Notes: generated from the letters alone by a model not told the origin. 64,000 bases of DNA from Robiginitomaculum sp. (GCA_021776525.1 JAJFFT010000006.1:372001-436000), one strand, 5' to 3'; positions 26,718 through 37,308 are shown, counted from the first letter of the stretch. Translations and numbers: made by a program.

Positions 26718-28013
26718 ATGTTTGCACGTTTTATAATTATAGCACTGGCGCTTGTCGGTGCAGTCGGCGCGGCCCATGGGGCCGACTTTGATGCACAAAC
26801 CGCAACCCAGGCCTATCTGGACACGGTCAGCGGCGAAGCTCGCGAACGATCCGACGCCTATTTCATGGGCGGCTACTGGTTGCAACTGGTTGATGTTATC
26901 GTCGCCCTAGTGATCGCCTTTATCCTTCTGCAAAGCCGGTTTGCCAAAAAATTGCGCGATAAAATGCTTAAATCTTTGCGTTGGCGCTGGGCCGCGATCA
27001 TGGGCTTTTTTGCCATTTACACGCTGGCGGTGACAGTGCTGGGTTTTCCGTTGAGCTATTATGAAGAATTCATGCGCGAACATGCCTATAACCTTTCTAA
27101 TCAGAGCTTTATGGACTGGATTACCGAGAACCTGAAAGGTCTGGCGCTTGGGATCATCTTTGGTGCGCCCTTTGCATTGATTTTTTATACAATTCTGCGC
27201 GTTGCCAAACGAAGCTGGTGGATGTGGGGGGCCGGTGTATCGATCTTTTTTCTGGCGCTGATGCTGTTCATCTCGCCGGTCTATATCGCCCCGATTTTTA
27301 ATGATTACACCCCCATGGAAGAGGGACCGTTAAAGGCCCGCATTCTGGCTATGGCCGATGCCAATGGCGTGCCTGCCGATAATATTTACGTGTTTGATAC
27401 CTCGCGCCAGTCGGGCCGGGTGACCGCCAATGTTTCGGGGCTTTTGGGAACCACACGGATTTCCCTTGGCGATAATCTGCTGACCGAGGGAACCGACAAA
27501 GAGGTCGAGGCAGTGATGGGTCACGAGCTGGGCCATTATGTCCTGGGGCACAGCCAATCTATGATGATCAATTTTGGTCTGGTGTTGTTGGCCGGTTTTG
27601 CCTTTGTCAATTTCACCTATCCGATGGTGGTGCGGACCATGGGTAAAAACTGGGGTATTGAGGGTATTGACGACATTGCCGGCCTGCCGCTGCTTCTGGC
27701 GTTGCTCTCGGTGTTTTTCCTGTTTGCCACACCGGTAACCAACACCATTATTCGCACCAACGAGGCCCAGGCCGATATTTTTGGTCTGAACGTGGCCCGC
27801 GCCCCGGACGGTTTTGCCGCCATTGCCATGAAGCTGGCCAGCTATCGCAAGCTGGAACCCGGTCCATGGGAAGAGATCATTTTTTATGACCACCCGTCGG
27901 GCTATGCCCGTGTGGCCATGTCGATGCGCTGGAAGGCGGCCCAGCTGAGTATCGGCGCCACCGATCTTGACCCGGCCATCGCGCCATTGGCGGTATCAAA
28001 CACGGATGAGTGA
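26718..28013 (+). CDS. M48-family membrane zinc endopeptidase (Ste24/HtpX-like)
   Basis: The 431-residue protein has the zinc motif HELGHYVLGH and the third-ligand region RTNEAQADIFGLN. An N-terminal signal-like segment and several membrane helices precede the domain; FNDYTPMEEGPLKARI resembles the Ste24/CAAX-protease N-terminal family. Length (HtpX is about 290 aa) and these features favour the Ste24 type. It may degrade misfolded membrane or outer-membrane-assembly proteins. The gene is inserted between the BON gene and gshB, which are often adjacent. Confidence 0.88.
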   Translation: MFARFIIIALALVGAVGAAHGADFDAQTATQAYLDTVSGEARERSDAYFMGGYWLQLVDVIVALVIAFILLQSRFAKKLRDKMLKSLRWRWAAIMGFFAIYTLAVTVLGFPLSYYEEFMREHAYNLSNQSFMDWITENLKGLALGIIFGAPFALIFYTILRVAKRSWWMWGAGVSIFFLALMLFISPVYIAPIFNDYTPMEEGPLKARILAMADANGVPADNIYVFDTSRQSGRVTANVSGLLGTTRISLGDNLLTEGTDKEVEAVMGHELGHYVLGHSQSMMINFGLVLLAGFAFVNFTYPMVVRTMGKNWGIEGIDDIAGLPLLLALLSVFFLFATPVTNTIIRTNEAQADIFGLNVARAPDGFAAIAMKLASYRKLEPGPWEEIIFYDHPSGYARVAMSMRWKAAQLSIGATDLDPAIAPLAVSNTDE

Positions 28014-28097
28014 TACGCCGGTCTTGAAGGTTTCGGACGGGACGCCTAAATCAAAACACAGGCGGGCAATGGCCTGATGTGTTTAAAGGAATAAGAA

Positions 28098-29057
28098 ATG
28101 GCCAAAGCCTTGCGTGTTGCTGTGCAAATGGACCCCATTGCCGGTGTGGATATTGATGGTGATACCAGCTTTGCCATGATCGAGGCCGCCCAGGCGCGCG
28201 GGCATCACGTCTGGACCTATGGTCCCGCTGATCTCAGCTATGATGAAGGGCGTATTATCGCCCGCGCCCGCCCAGTTATGGTCAGCCGGGAGCGTGGTAA
28301 TCATGCCAAAGAGGGCGAACCCGTTCTGCTCGATTTGCGTACCGATATTGATGTTATCCTGATGCGTCAGGATCCGCCCTTTGATATGGCCTATATCACA
28401 GCGGCGCATCTGTTGGAGCTGATTAGCAACGATACGCTGGTGGTCAATGACCCTGAATGGGTGCGCTCCTCGCCAGAAAAACTGTTCCCGCTTCTGTATG
28501 CAGACCTGATGCCGCCAACCTTGATCAGCCGCGATGAAGCGGCGATCAACGCCTTTCGCGCCCGCCATAAAGACATCATCATCAAGCCGCTTTATGGCAA
28601 TGGCGGGGCCGGGATTTTTCTTATTCGTCAGGGTGACAGCAATTATTCATCCTTGCTGGAAACTTTTTTCGCCATCAGTCGCGAGCCAGTTATGGCACAG
28701 GCGTTCCTGCCCGAAGTTGCGGCGGGCGATAAACGCATTCTATTGGTTGATGGCGCGCTGGTGGGCGGCTTTAACCGGGTGCCACAAAAGGGCGAGACCC
28801 GGTCCAACATGCATGTCGGCGGCGAGGCCAAGCCCGTGGAGCTGAGCGATCGGGACCGCGAGATTTGCGCCGCCATTGGGCCAGAGCTGAAACGGCGCGG
28901 GCTGTTGTTTGTCGGCATTGATGTGATCGGCGATTACATGACCGAGATCAATGTCACCTCGCCCACTGGCGTGCAGGAGCTAAAACGCTTTACCGGCATA
29001 GATGCCATGGTGCCCTTTTGGGATGCCATCGAGGCGCGTGTTAAGGCGCGGGGTTAA
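28098..29057 (+). CDS. gshB: glutathione synthase
   Basis: The 319-residue ATP-grasp enzyme joins gamma-glutamylcysteine and glycine. It begins LRVAVQMDPIAGVDIDGDTSF and has VLMRQDPPFDMAYITAAHLLE, the glycine-rich IIKPLYGNGGAGIF, and the end TEINVTSPTGVQEL. GGAATAAGAA precedes the ATG. The stop overlaps the convergent serine hydrolase stop by 4 nt (TTAA). Confidence 0.96.
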   Translation: MAKALRVAVQMDPIAGVDIDGDTSFAMIEAAQARGHHVWTYGPADLSYDEGRIIARARPVMVSRERGNHAKEGEPVLLDLRTDIDVILMRQDPPFDMAYITAAHLLELISNDTLVVNDPEWVRSSPEKLFPLLYADLMPPTLISRDEAAINAFRARHKDIIIKPLYGNGGAGIFLIRQGDSNYSSLLETFFAISREPVMAQAFLPEVAAGDKRILLVDGALVGGFNRVPQKGETRSNMHVGGEAKPVELSDRDREICAAIGPELKRRGLLFVGIDVIGDYMTEINVTSPTGVQELKRFTGIDAMVPFWDAIEARVKARG

Positions 29058-30157
29058 GGTTGTGTTTTTGAAGCAGCATGATGACTTAAGCGTTTGACGA
29101 TTTCATTTTCAAAAAAGGCTTCGGATTCTCGATGTGCTTGCATTCCCTTGTTAAAGTCCGTTTTGGAAATAACGAAAACCAGATTGTGAGCTGGCAAAAC
29201 ATAGACACGATTGCCGCCTGAGCCAGACATAATTTTGGCACCATGAGATTTCTCGTTAACATCATACGATTTTAACCACCAGAGATATCCGTATGTGTAC
29301 CCCATCTGAATTGATGCATAGGTCTTGAACGACGCCGTAAACCAGCTAGCAGGTATGATTTGCTTGTTTCCAACTTTGCCTAAATGTAGGGCAAACGTAC
29401 CCAATTTTCCCCAATCTTTAGTCGTTAATTCAAGACCACCGCCCAAATGGGTTTGGCCGCTACTGGCGATACCCCAATGTCCTGAGGTTATGCCTATGGG
29501 GTTAAACAATTTTTTCTTTGCATACGCCGGAGCATCCATGCCTGTTGCACGTTCTACAATCTCGCCGAGTAATTGGACACCCGCGGTACAATAGGAAAAT
29601 GTGGGTTTGCCATCATAATCGTCTGGTATTTCCCAAGATGGAAGGTTGCGAATTGGCAGGTTCCAATAAAAAGATGACCAATCTTCAACAATGTACATAC
29701 GTTCCTCATTGCCCCGTGAAAACTGGTTGGAATCATTACATTCCACAGGACTATTCATGGTTAGCAAATCTTCGATGGTTATTGCTGATTTGCGCGCATC
29801 AGGATTTAAAAAAGGCTGTAGGTCTGTAAAAAAATCAGCTGCTTTTTGCTTCACATTGTGAATTACACCATCTTTAATGGCAGCCCCTAACAACATACCT
29901 GTCACGCTTTTACTGGCGCTACGCATGTTATGAAGGCTCGTCTCATCAGCGCCATTAAAATACATTTCCAATTCAGTGCTATCGTTTTTAATGACCATTA
30001 TGCTCGTAACGGTGCCATAATCCCCTTTGGTGACTTTTGCCTTAATAGCGCTCAAATCTTCAGGGGTGAAAAGTTTTTCAGGAAGGGGAATGGATTGTGC
30101 GTCTGCACAGCTGTTAAACATCGAAATAACAGATGCTATTGTGAGTAAGAATTTCAT
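29054..30157 (-). CDS. exported serine hydrolase of the beta-lactamase/esterase (SxxK) family
   Basis: The 367-residue protein has a signal peptide (FLLTIASVISMFNSCADA) and the SxxK nucleophile S80-A-S-K83 in MRSASKSVTGML. The second motif is YCT rather than the usual YxN, and a glycine-rich SGSGGNRVYVLP segment replaces a clean KTG. This is the class C/EstB-like esterase and 6-aminohexanoate-dimer hydrolase group rather than a clear beta-lactamase. Its base composition is visibly more AT-rich than that of its neighbours, and it is divergent from a membrane-bound regulator at 30274. It probably forms one transferred unit with that regulator. Confidence 0.85.
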   Translation of the reverse strand: MKFLLTIASVISMFNSCADAQSIPLPEKLFTPEDLSAIKAKVTKGDYGTVTSIMVIKNDSTELEMYFNGADETSLHNMRSASKSVTGMLLGAAIKDGVIHNVKQKAADFFTDLQPFLNPDARKSAITIEDLLTMNSPVECNDSNQFSRGNEERMYIVEDWSSFYWNLPIRNLPSWEIPDDYDGKPTFSYCTAGVQLLGEIVERATGMDAPAYAKKKLFNPIGITSGHWGIASSGQTHLGGGLELTTKDWGKLGTFALHLGKVGNKQIIPASWFTASFKTYASIQMGYTYGYLWWLKSYDVNEKSHGAKIMSGSGGNRVYVLPAHNLVFVISKTDFNKGMQAHRESEAFFENEIVKRLSHHAASKTQP

Positions 30158-30273
30158 AGGATTTTATCCTCTATAGGGCGTTATTGCTTCAATAACTTTG
30201 GGTTTACATCCATCGTATGTCACCTAAAGTTGTTTGAAATTTTCTGATGAAATGCTTCAAGTGGATTTAATGC

Positions 30274-31848
30274 ATGGCATATGGGTATGAGTTTCTGGAT
30301 CTAAAAATTGAACCTGAAATGCGCGTTGTCATGCAAAACAACAAACGCCTAGAAATGCCCGAACTCAGTTTTCAGTTGCTTCTTACGCTAGTCAAAGCGG
30401 CGCCAATGCCTGTCTCTTTTGAAGAACTTGCGAAAGAAGTATGGGGGGTTGATGCGGTTACTGAGGAAACAATATCGCAAAGAGTATCTTTATTAAGACG
30501 CGTTTTAAATGATGACATAAAAGTCCCGGTTTATATCCGCACAATTAGGGGCAAAGGATATTGCATAAATGCCAAGGTTACAAAAACGCAAAAACTGAAA
30601 GCTATATCGTCTAAATACCCATATTCGACGTTAAAGGTGGGCGGTACAGTATTACTTTTGTTGGCTCTGGGTTTTGCTGTCTTGTCACCCTATTCCAAAA
30701 TATTCTTTGGTCTGCACGAAAGTGGTAATATTGAAAAACATCAGCGCTCCCAAACACAATTATCGATTGATCGGGCAACTGCACTTTTGCAGGTTCAACA
30801 AGCAGTTGAAACAGATCGGGCAATACAAATAATAGACTTGGCGTTACTTAAAGATAAACATAACTACACCCTGAAAACATCCTTGAGTTTTGCATTATCT
30901 ACGCGTGTTACAAAATTTATCGCCCATCAGTATGATATCAATCGTGCGGAGGGTTATGCTAGGGAAGTCCTAGAAGAAAAGCCCAATTATGCAACTGCAT
31001 GGCATGCGCTGGGATATGCGTTAGATGCCCAAGGCAAAATCAGCGAGGCAATTTCTGCTTATAAAAACGCATTTGCGCTAAACCCGGCTGATACTAATGC
31101 CATTTCTAGTGTTGCTTACCTGCTGGGCATCCAAGGTAATCTTTATGAAGCATTGCAGCTTGAAGCTTTAGGAAGGCAAAATGGCGGTTCTGGTCGGTAT
31201 GTTGAAATTCAGATAGCCAATATACTAGAGTTGTTGTCTTATCCAGAGGCCCAGTATTGGTATGACCGTGCAGAGGAGCTCAATCCGGGGCAAGTTGTGA
31301 TTATGGCTGAGCTAGCAGAACGAGCGCTGGTGACTGAAAATTATGACAGGGCAATGGCCTTAGTCACCAAGGGAGTAATAAACGAACAAAATGCGCCGCG
31401 TTTAATATACATAAGGGGACGTGGGTTATACCTTCAGGGTGAAACAAAATCAGCGCGCGAAACTTTATCAAATGGTGATACAGAAGCTCAGCTTTATTTG
31501 GCAGCAATTAATGCAAACCAAGGTGGTTTTTCATCAAAAAAGGCTTTAATAAAACAAGCACAAAAGGATTTTAACAGCGGCAATACATGGCCTAGTTACC
31601 GTATCCAGCTAGCCGAGCTGCACGCCGCAATGGGCAATGAACAACCTGCCTTGCAACTGCTCAGTCAGGCAGTGGATCTGGGATGGCGTAATGTGGCATA
31701 TATTGAATCATCCCCTTTTTTTAAAAAAATCTTACAAAAAAAAGAGTGGTTAGAAACCAAATCTCGCATTCAAAACGAGGTTACAGGCCAGCGGACATTG
31801 GTGAAAACCGACACGAATCTAGCTTTTTTATTTAATCCTCAGCCTTAG
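30274..31848 (+). CDS. membrane-anchored winged-helix (CadC/ToxR-like) regulator with TPR sensor domain
   Basis: The 524-residue protein starts with an OmpR-type winged helix (about 8-98: FQLLLTLVKAAPMPVSFEELAKEVWG, then YIRTIRGKGY). One membrane segment follows (VGGTVLLLLALGFAVLSPY, about 120-140). The rest is helical with TPR repeats, for example AWHALGYALDAQGKISEAI and AFALNPADTNAISSVA. This is the layout of ToxR/CadC-type proteins, which bind DNA from the membrane and sense outside signals. It is AT-rich, and divergent from the serine hydrolase, with 116 bp between their starts that are its likely target. Its 3' end overlaps the PCuAC gene by 17 bp. Confidence 0.88.
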   Translation: MAYGYEFLDLKIEPEMRVVMQNNKRLEMPELSFQLLLTLVKAAPMPVSFEELAKEVWGVDAVTEETISQRVSLLRRVLNDDIKVPVYIRTIRGKGYCINAKVTKTQKLKAISSKYPYSTLKVGGTVLLLLALGFAVLSPYSKIFFGLHESGNIEKHQRSQTQLSIDRATALLQVQQAVETDRAIQIIDLALLKDKHNYTLKTSLSFALSTRVTKFIAHQYDINRAEGYAREVLEEKPNYATAWHALGYALDAQGKISEAISAYKNAFALNPADTNAISSVAYLLGIQGNLYEALQLEALGRQNGGSGRYVEIQIANILELLSYPEAQYWYDRAEELNPGQVVIMAELAERALVTENYDRAMALVTKGVINEQNAPRLIYIRGRGLYLQGETKSARETLSNGDTEAQLYLAAINANQGGFSSKKALIKQAQKDFNSGNTWPSYRIQLAELHAAMGNEQPALQLLSQAVDLGWRNVAYIESSPFFKKILQKKEWLETKSRIQNEVTGQRTLVKTDTNLAFLFNPQP

Positions 31849-32299
31849 GCCCATTGCCCATAATTGCGATCACGCTGACCTTTCCGGCACGCGCGAAGGT
31901 CAGCGTCAGGGGTACTTCATCACCGGCCTTTAGGCCTTCACGCACCCCAAAGACCATCAAATGTCGCCCGCCCGGCTGGTAGGCCATGGTATCGTGAGCG
32001 GGTATGGCTACGCTGTCTTCTTCGCGCATACTCATCATATCACCGTTCATTTCGCTGATATGCATTTGCACATCATCGGCCATGGGCGAGGAAACAGACA
32101 ACAGGGTATCCGCCCCGCCATCATTGCGGATCATCAGATAAGCCGCGCTGGTATCGCGCCCATTTGGCGGCACACGCATCCATGCCGCAGTGACCGTGAT
32201 CTGTGGGTCAGCATCGGGCCGGCCAGATGTACAGGCGGCGGTGAGGGCGAGGGCGCCGCCCAGAGCCAGAATTGCACGGCGACGGGTTATGATGCTCAT
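31832..32299 (-). CDS. PCuAC-type periplasmic copper chaperone, Tat-like lipoprotein
   Basis: The 155-residue protein has an N-terminal RRR-AILALGGALALTAAC segment combining a twin-arginine-like start with a lipobox. The mature domain has the copper-binding histidine/methionine cluster (VQMHISEMNGDMMSM and GGRHLMVFG), which marks PCuAC; these proteins pass Cu(I) to cytochrome oxidase CuA or to SCO. The gene follows a methyltransferase with ATGA overlap (32296-32299). Confidence 0.9.
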   Translation of the reverse strand: MSIITRRRAILALGGALALTAACTSGRPDADPQITVTAAWMRVPPNGRDTSAAYLMIRNDGGADTLLSVSSPMADDVQMHISEMNGDMMSMREEDSVAIPAHDTMAYQPGGRHLMVFGVREGLKAGDEVPLTLTFARAGKVSVIAIMGNGPKAED

Positions 32300-32916
32300 C
32301 CTTGGCGCTCCATCAAAAACCAGCTGAAATCATCCATCGGGAAATTGGGATCGCGATGATAGGCAAAGCCATAATCACGCAAAGAAAACTCTGGATGGGC
32401 ATCCATAAATTCACCGGCGAAATCACGTTTGAACAAACGCTCGGTATGGCCGCGATAGCCAATTTCGACCGGGGCCGGGTTATAATATTCACATATGACC
32501 GCATACCGGCTGGTCGCCCCGGCAATTTGCGCATAGGCGCGGGATAATTCTTCGGGGTTGATGTGGATCAGCACCGTGCAGGTAAAGGCCAGATCGCTTT
32601 TCGTCGGCGGTGCCGTATCCAAAAGCGAGCCTTCATGCACATCGACAAAGCCCAGCGCCTTTAATTCAGCCGCCGCCTTGGCGTTTATTTCAACGCCGCG
32701 CATTTTGGCCGCCGGGACCAGCGCGTGCAGGGCCTGAAGGTTAAGGCCGATATTAGCCCCAAATTCAGTGATGCTGCCCACCGGACCACAGGAGCGCAGG
32801 ATTTTGCCCCACAGGAAAAGCCGGGCCGCCTGCGCAGCATCGCCGCGGCAGCGATCCACATAGTCATCGCCAAAATCACCGCGCCAAAACTGTTCCTGCT
32901 CGGTTTCTTTGCCCAT
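32296..32916 (-). CDS. SAM-dependent methyltransferase (pseudaminic-acid-associated type)
   Basis: The start at 32916 (MGKETEQEQFW) follows GGAGG by 5 nt. The 206-residue protein resembles the TIGR03587-type methylase (TEQEQFWRGDFGDDYVDR, ITEFGANIGLNLQAL as motif I, AYHRDPNFPMDDFSWFLME at the end). No other sugar-modification genes are nearby, so its substrate is not clear. It is translationally coupled to the copper chaperone. Confidence 0.8.
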   Translation of the reverse strand: MGKETEQEQFWRGDFGDDYVDRCRGDAAQAARLFLWGKILRSCGPVGSITEFGANIGLNLQALHALVPAAKMRGVEINAKAAAELKALGFVDVHEGSLLDTAPPTKSDLAFTCTVLIHINPEELSRAYAQIAGATSRYAVICEYYNPAPVEIGYRGHTERLFKRDFAGEFMDAHPEFSLRDYGFAYHRDPNFPMDDFSWFLMERQG

Positions 32917-32959
32917 GGCGGCCTCCATCTTGATTGTCACGAATCAGATGAGCCTAGTC

Positions 32960-33061
32960 TTAAAGAAGATTAAGGCCCGCGCGCAAGACAAGCATCAGGC
33001 CCAACAGGCCGACACACAGGCCAAACATACGCAAACCACCATCATAAACTTTCGCCGGCAT
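32960..33061 (-). CDS. possible 33-residue membrane peptide
   Basis: A short frame starts at ATG 33061, with GGAGG five bases upstream, and ends at 32960. It encodes MPAKVYDGGLRMFGLCVGL, then a hydrophobic stretch ending LVLRAGLNLL. It has one predicted membrane helix. It is read in the same direction as the methyltransferase, 44 bp downstream. A larger frame containing it is open to 33196, but the ribosome site favours the short form. No family recognised; it may be spurious. Confidence 0.35.
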   Translation of the reverse strand: MPAKVYDGGLRMFGLCVGLLGLMLVLRAGLNLL

Positions 33062-33209
33062 CAGAACCTCCATTGCTCGATAGCGCCGTTCTGGGCGACC
33101 AACAGGGCAGGGATGAGACGGCATTGAGGAAATCTGTGACCGAATGTGGCGGGGGGTGTGCAAAGACGGCAAAAATGCGACGGTAGTGATCGGCAAAGGG
33201 AGCTCACAA

Positions 33210-34334
33210 ATGACGCAAGGTTATGATGTCGCAGTGCTGGGCCTGGGGATTATTGGTGCGGCAACGCTCGGCGCGCTGGCCCGGTCCGGGGCGCGGGTGG
33301 TTGGGCTGGACCGCCTTGCTCCGCCCCATGATCAGGGCAGCTCGCACGGGCAGACCCGCATGGTGCGCGTCGCCTATGCGGAAAGCCCGGTTTATGCGCC
33401 CATGGCACGGGCCTCGATTGCCCTGTGGCGTGATCTGGAAAACCGGACCGGACGCACGCTTTTGAGCCAAAGCGGGGTTTTATATAGCGGCCCGCCGCAA
33501 GGCGAATTTATGCGCGGCGTTCATGACGCCGCCGCCCGCCATAATGTTGCGCTTGAACAGGCATCACCAAATTCACCCCTGCACCATGGCATTGCCCTGC
33601 CGGAAGACTGGCCGGCCTTTGTCGAGCCAGAGGGCGGCTATGTACTGGCCGAACAGGCGGTGCAGGCGTTTTTGGACGATGCGCACCAACACGGCGCACA
33701 CATACAACTGGATTGCCCCTCTGCCCCCACAAAACAGGCCAGAGGCTTTGCGCTAAATACGGGCGGCGAGCGCATCATGGCCGATCAGGTGATCATCACC
33801 GCCGGGTCATGGACCGCACAAATTCTGCCCGAATTGACACCCTTGCTAGCCCTGCAACGCCGGGTGCTGCATTGGTTTTCTGATCCGGCACAAATGTTGA
33901 CTGCCAGAGCCGGGTTTCGCCCCTTTGGCATTGAAACTAAAAACCGCGGGTTTATTTATGGCTTTCCGGCCCTGGATGATCACGGCGTTAAAGTGGCCGA
34001 ACACATAATGGATGATCCGGTGTCCGCCCCGGATCAGCTTTTGCGCACTGGCACCGACGCTGACGCGGCGCATCTGGATCCGCTCGTCAATGAACATCTG
34101 CCGCATTTGGGGGCGCGCCTGAACATGCAGGCCTGCCTTTATACCATGACCCCGGACCAGCACTTTATTATCGACGCGGTACCCGGCCAGCCGGGGCTTT
34201 TTGTGGGGGCGGGGTTTTCCGGCCACGGCTTCAAATTCGCCCCCTTGCTCGGCCAGGCGCTGGCATCCATGGCCGGTACCAAAGACTGTGATTTTCCTTA
34301 TGGGTTTTTTGCCCTGAGACGATTCGCCTCTTGA
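33210..34334 (+). CDS. solA: FAD-dependent amine oxidase (sarcosine / N-methyl-tryptophan oxidase family)
   Basis: The 374-residue flavoprotein has an N-terminal dinucleotide fold (DVAVLGLGIIGAATLGAL), the family fingerprint GSSHGQTRMVR, and a C-terminal CLYTMTPDQHF in which C309 sits at the position of the covalent FAD link in sarcosine oxidases. The likely reaction is oxidation of an N-methyl amino acid to formaldehyde and the amine with H2O2; the actual substrate is not known. GGGAG precedes ATG 33210. The start is chosen over a longer frame from 33144. Confidence 0.88.
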   Translation: MTQGYDVAVLGLGIIGAATLGALARSGARVVGLDRLAPPHDQGSSHGQTRMVRVAYAESPVYAPMARASIALWRDLENRTGRTLLSQSGVLYSGPPQGEFMRGVHDAAARHNVALEQASPNSPLHHGIALPEDWPAFVEPEGGYVLAEQAVQAFLDDAHQHGAHIQLDCPSAPTKQARGFALNTGGERIMADQVIITAGSWTAQILPELTPLLALQRRVLHWFSDPAQMLTARAGFRPFGIETKNRGFIYGFPALDDHGVKVAEHIMDDPVSAPDQLLRTGTDADAAHLDPLVNEHLPHLGARLNMQACLYTMTPDQHFIIDAVPGQPGLFVGAGFSGHGFKFAPLLGQALASMAGTKDCDFPYGFFALRRFAS

Positions 34335-35597
<1,263 letters not shown>

Positions 35598-35630
35598 GGA
35601 GCCTGTGGCGCCTTGGGTCTTCACCATGGG

Positions 35631-35659
35631 TCCCGGATAAAAACTTCGTTTTTCCGGGA
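35631..35659. repeat. REP-like palindrome, possible terminator
   Basis: TCCCGGAT-AAAAAC-TTC-GTTTTT-CCGGGA folds back with a C-TTC-G tip; the left arm carries a two-base bulge. The motif, with CCGGGATGAC after it, resembles short palindromic repeats scattered through alphaproteobacterial intergenic regions. It lies between convergent aatA and the monooxygenase, so it may also stop transcription. Confidence 0.6.
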
Positions 35660-35673
35660 TGACACGGGCTGGC

Positions 35674-37173
35674 TTACTTCAAGACATCATAATCTTCTAA
35701 GTGCAGTTTTTTGCGTGAAAAGATAAAGTGGACCACGGATTCCGGCGACAGGCTGGTCACGTCGCCGGTCATGCCTTTTCGATAAAATGATTTGCATGTG
35801 CCGTTTTGCCAAACGGTTGATTTCATCGTGGTTTTCATTTTGGCCATATAGGTGCTTTGGGCCTCGCTTTTGGGATTGATCGCCTTGATGGTTTTATCCT
35901 TTTTGACGGCACAGATGGCCTTCACCGTGTAATTGACCATGGTCTCCATATAAGAGATTTGCGAGCTGTGGCCCGTGCCGGTATTGGGGCCATTGATCTT
36001 GAAATAATTGGGATAGCCCGAAACGGTGAGGCCTTTATAGGCGGCAATATTATGTTCCCATTCATCGTTCAAATGACGCCCGTCAAGGCCGTAAATTTGA
36101 AACGAGAGCAGCTCTTTTGCATTTGAATAGGCATAAAAACCGGTCGCATAGACAATGATGTCCAGCGGAATGTCCTTGCCGTCTTTGGTGCGAATGCCGG
36201 TCCGGGTAATGCGCTCAATACCGCTGATATCAACATCAACATTGTCGCGGGACAAAGCGGGCAGATAGTTATTATTGGGGATGAGCCGCCGCGAGCCCAG
36301 CTCGTAGTTTGGCATCATGTGCGCGCGCAATTTGTCGTCGCCGATATAGGTTTTAAGGTTTTTTTTCAAAGTCCGTGCATATCCGCGTTTAAAAAGACGG
36401 CTTAGACCTTGCGTAAACGGATAGCGGCGAAAGCCGATAAAGCGGGCCTCGTGAACACAAAAAATAAGAAGGCGGTTCAGATGGCGGACCCCCGGCAGGG
36501 TGATCAAAAAACGCTCAACCGCGCTGTAATTTCGATCTGAGCGCGGAATGATCCACTCAGCGGTCCTCATAAAGACGCTGAGCTTGTCCACCTTGTCGGC
36601 GATGGCCGTAACCACCTGCACCCCGGAGCAACCTGAGCCAATAACGCCCACACGCTTGCCTTCATACGGGACCGAATGATCCCACGCGGCCGTATGAAAC
36701 TTTGCGCCTTTAAATGTCTCTGCGCCTTTAATAGTGGGCATTTTCGGGTTGGCCAGCACGCCGCTGGTATCAATAATAAAACGCGCCGTGTAATGCTCGC
36801 CAGTGGCCACGTCAACGTGCCACAAATTTTCGCTTTCATTGTATTTGAGCTGTGTGACCGCCTGTTCGGTTTTGGCGTATTTGCGAATACCGAATTTGTC
36901 GATGATGTGATTGGTATAGGCCAGTAACTCGCTTTGCGGGGCGTATTTTTTGGTAAAGGGAAAGGGCGCAAAGGAAAACGAATAAAGCCCGGTGGGCACA
37001 TCCACCTCGGCACCGGAATAGGTGTTTTGCTGCCAGGTTCCGCCAAGCTCTGCGCTTCTTTCCAGCAAGATAAAGTCATCAATGTTCTTTTTCTTAAGGC
37101 GGATTGCCGCCAACAGGCCAGAAAACCCTGTACCGATAATAAGCGTTTCAAAATGTTGAATATCTTTTTCCAT
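35674..37173 (-). CDS. flavin-containing monooxygenase, Baeyer-Villiger type
   Basis: The 499-residue protein has the FAD-binding IIGTGFSGLLAAIRLKK and GGTWQQNTYSGAEVDVPT, a second dinucleotide motif VGVIGSGCSGVQV, and FKGAKFHTAAWDHS, an exact F-x-G-x3-H-x3-W fingerprint of type I Baeyer-Villiger monooxygenases. It would oxidise a ketone, amine or sulfide with NADPH and O2; the substrate is unknown. M7 of the longer open frame was taken as start; the first ATG (37191) is also possible. No partner gene on the same transcript. Confidence 0.86.
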   Translation of the reverse strand: MEKDIQHFETLIIGTGFSGLLAAIRLKKKNIDDFILLERSAELGGTWQQNTYSGAEVDVPTGLYSFSFAPFPFTKKYAPQSELLAYTNHIIDKFGIRKYAKTEQAVTQLKYNESENLWHVDVATGEHYTARFIIDTSGVLANPKMPTIKGAETFKGAKFHTAAWDHSVPYEGKRVGVIGSGCSGVQVVTAIADKVDKLSVFMRTAEWIIPRSDRNYSAVERFLITLPGVRHLNRLLIFCVHEARFIGFRRYPFTQGLSRLFKRGYARTLKKNLKTYIGDDKLRAHMMPNYELGSRRLIPNNNYLPALSRDNVDVDISGIERITRTGIRTKDGKDIPLDIIVYATGFYAYSNAKELLSFQIYGLDGRHLNDEWEHNIAAYKGLTVSGYPNYFKINGPNTGTGHSSQISYMETMVNYTVKAICAVKKDKTIKAINPKSEAQSTYMAKMKTTMKSTVWQNGTCKSFYRKGMTGDVTSLSPESVVHFIFSRKKLHLEDYDVLK

Positions 37174-37308
37174 GGGTCCAGCTCTGCGCATAAAGCCTGA
37201 TCACAATTTCAAGCCTTCATTGTTATGACGCTGACAGGGACCAAAATCCTCTATGCCCTCAGGCACACCCCTGAGAACCCACGATAAAAACCAGCATAAT
37301 TGCGCGCT

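Noticed and set aside
29054..30157. Calling the serine hydrolase a beta-lactamase resistance gene
   Set aside because: SxxK is present, but the YxN and KTG motifs are not; an esterase-type role is equally or more likely.
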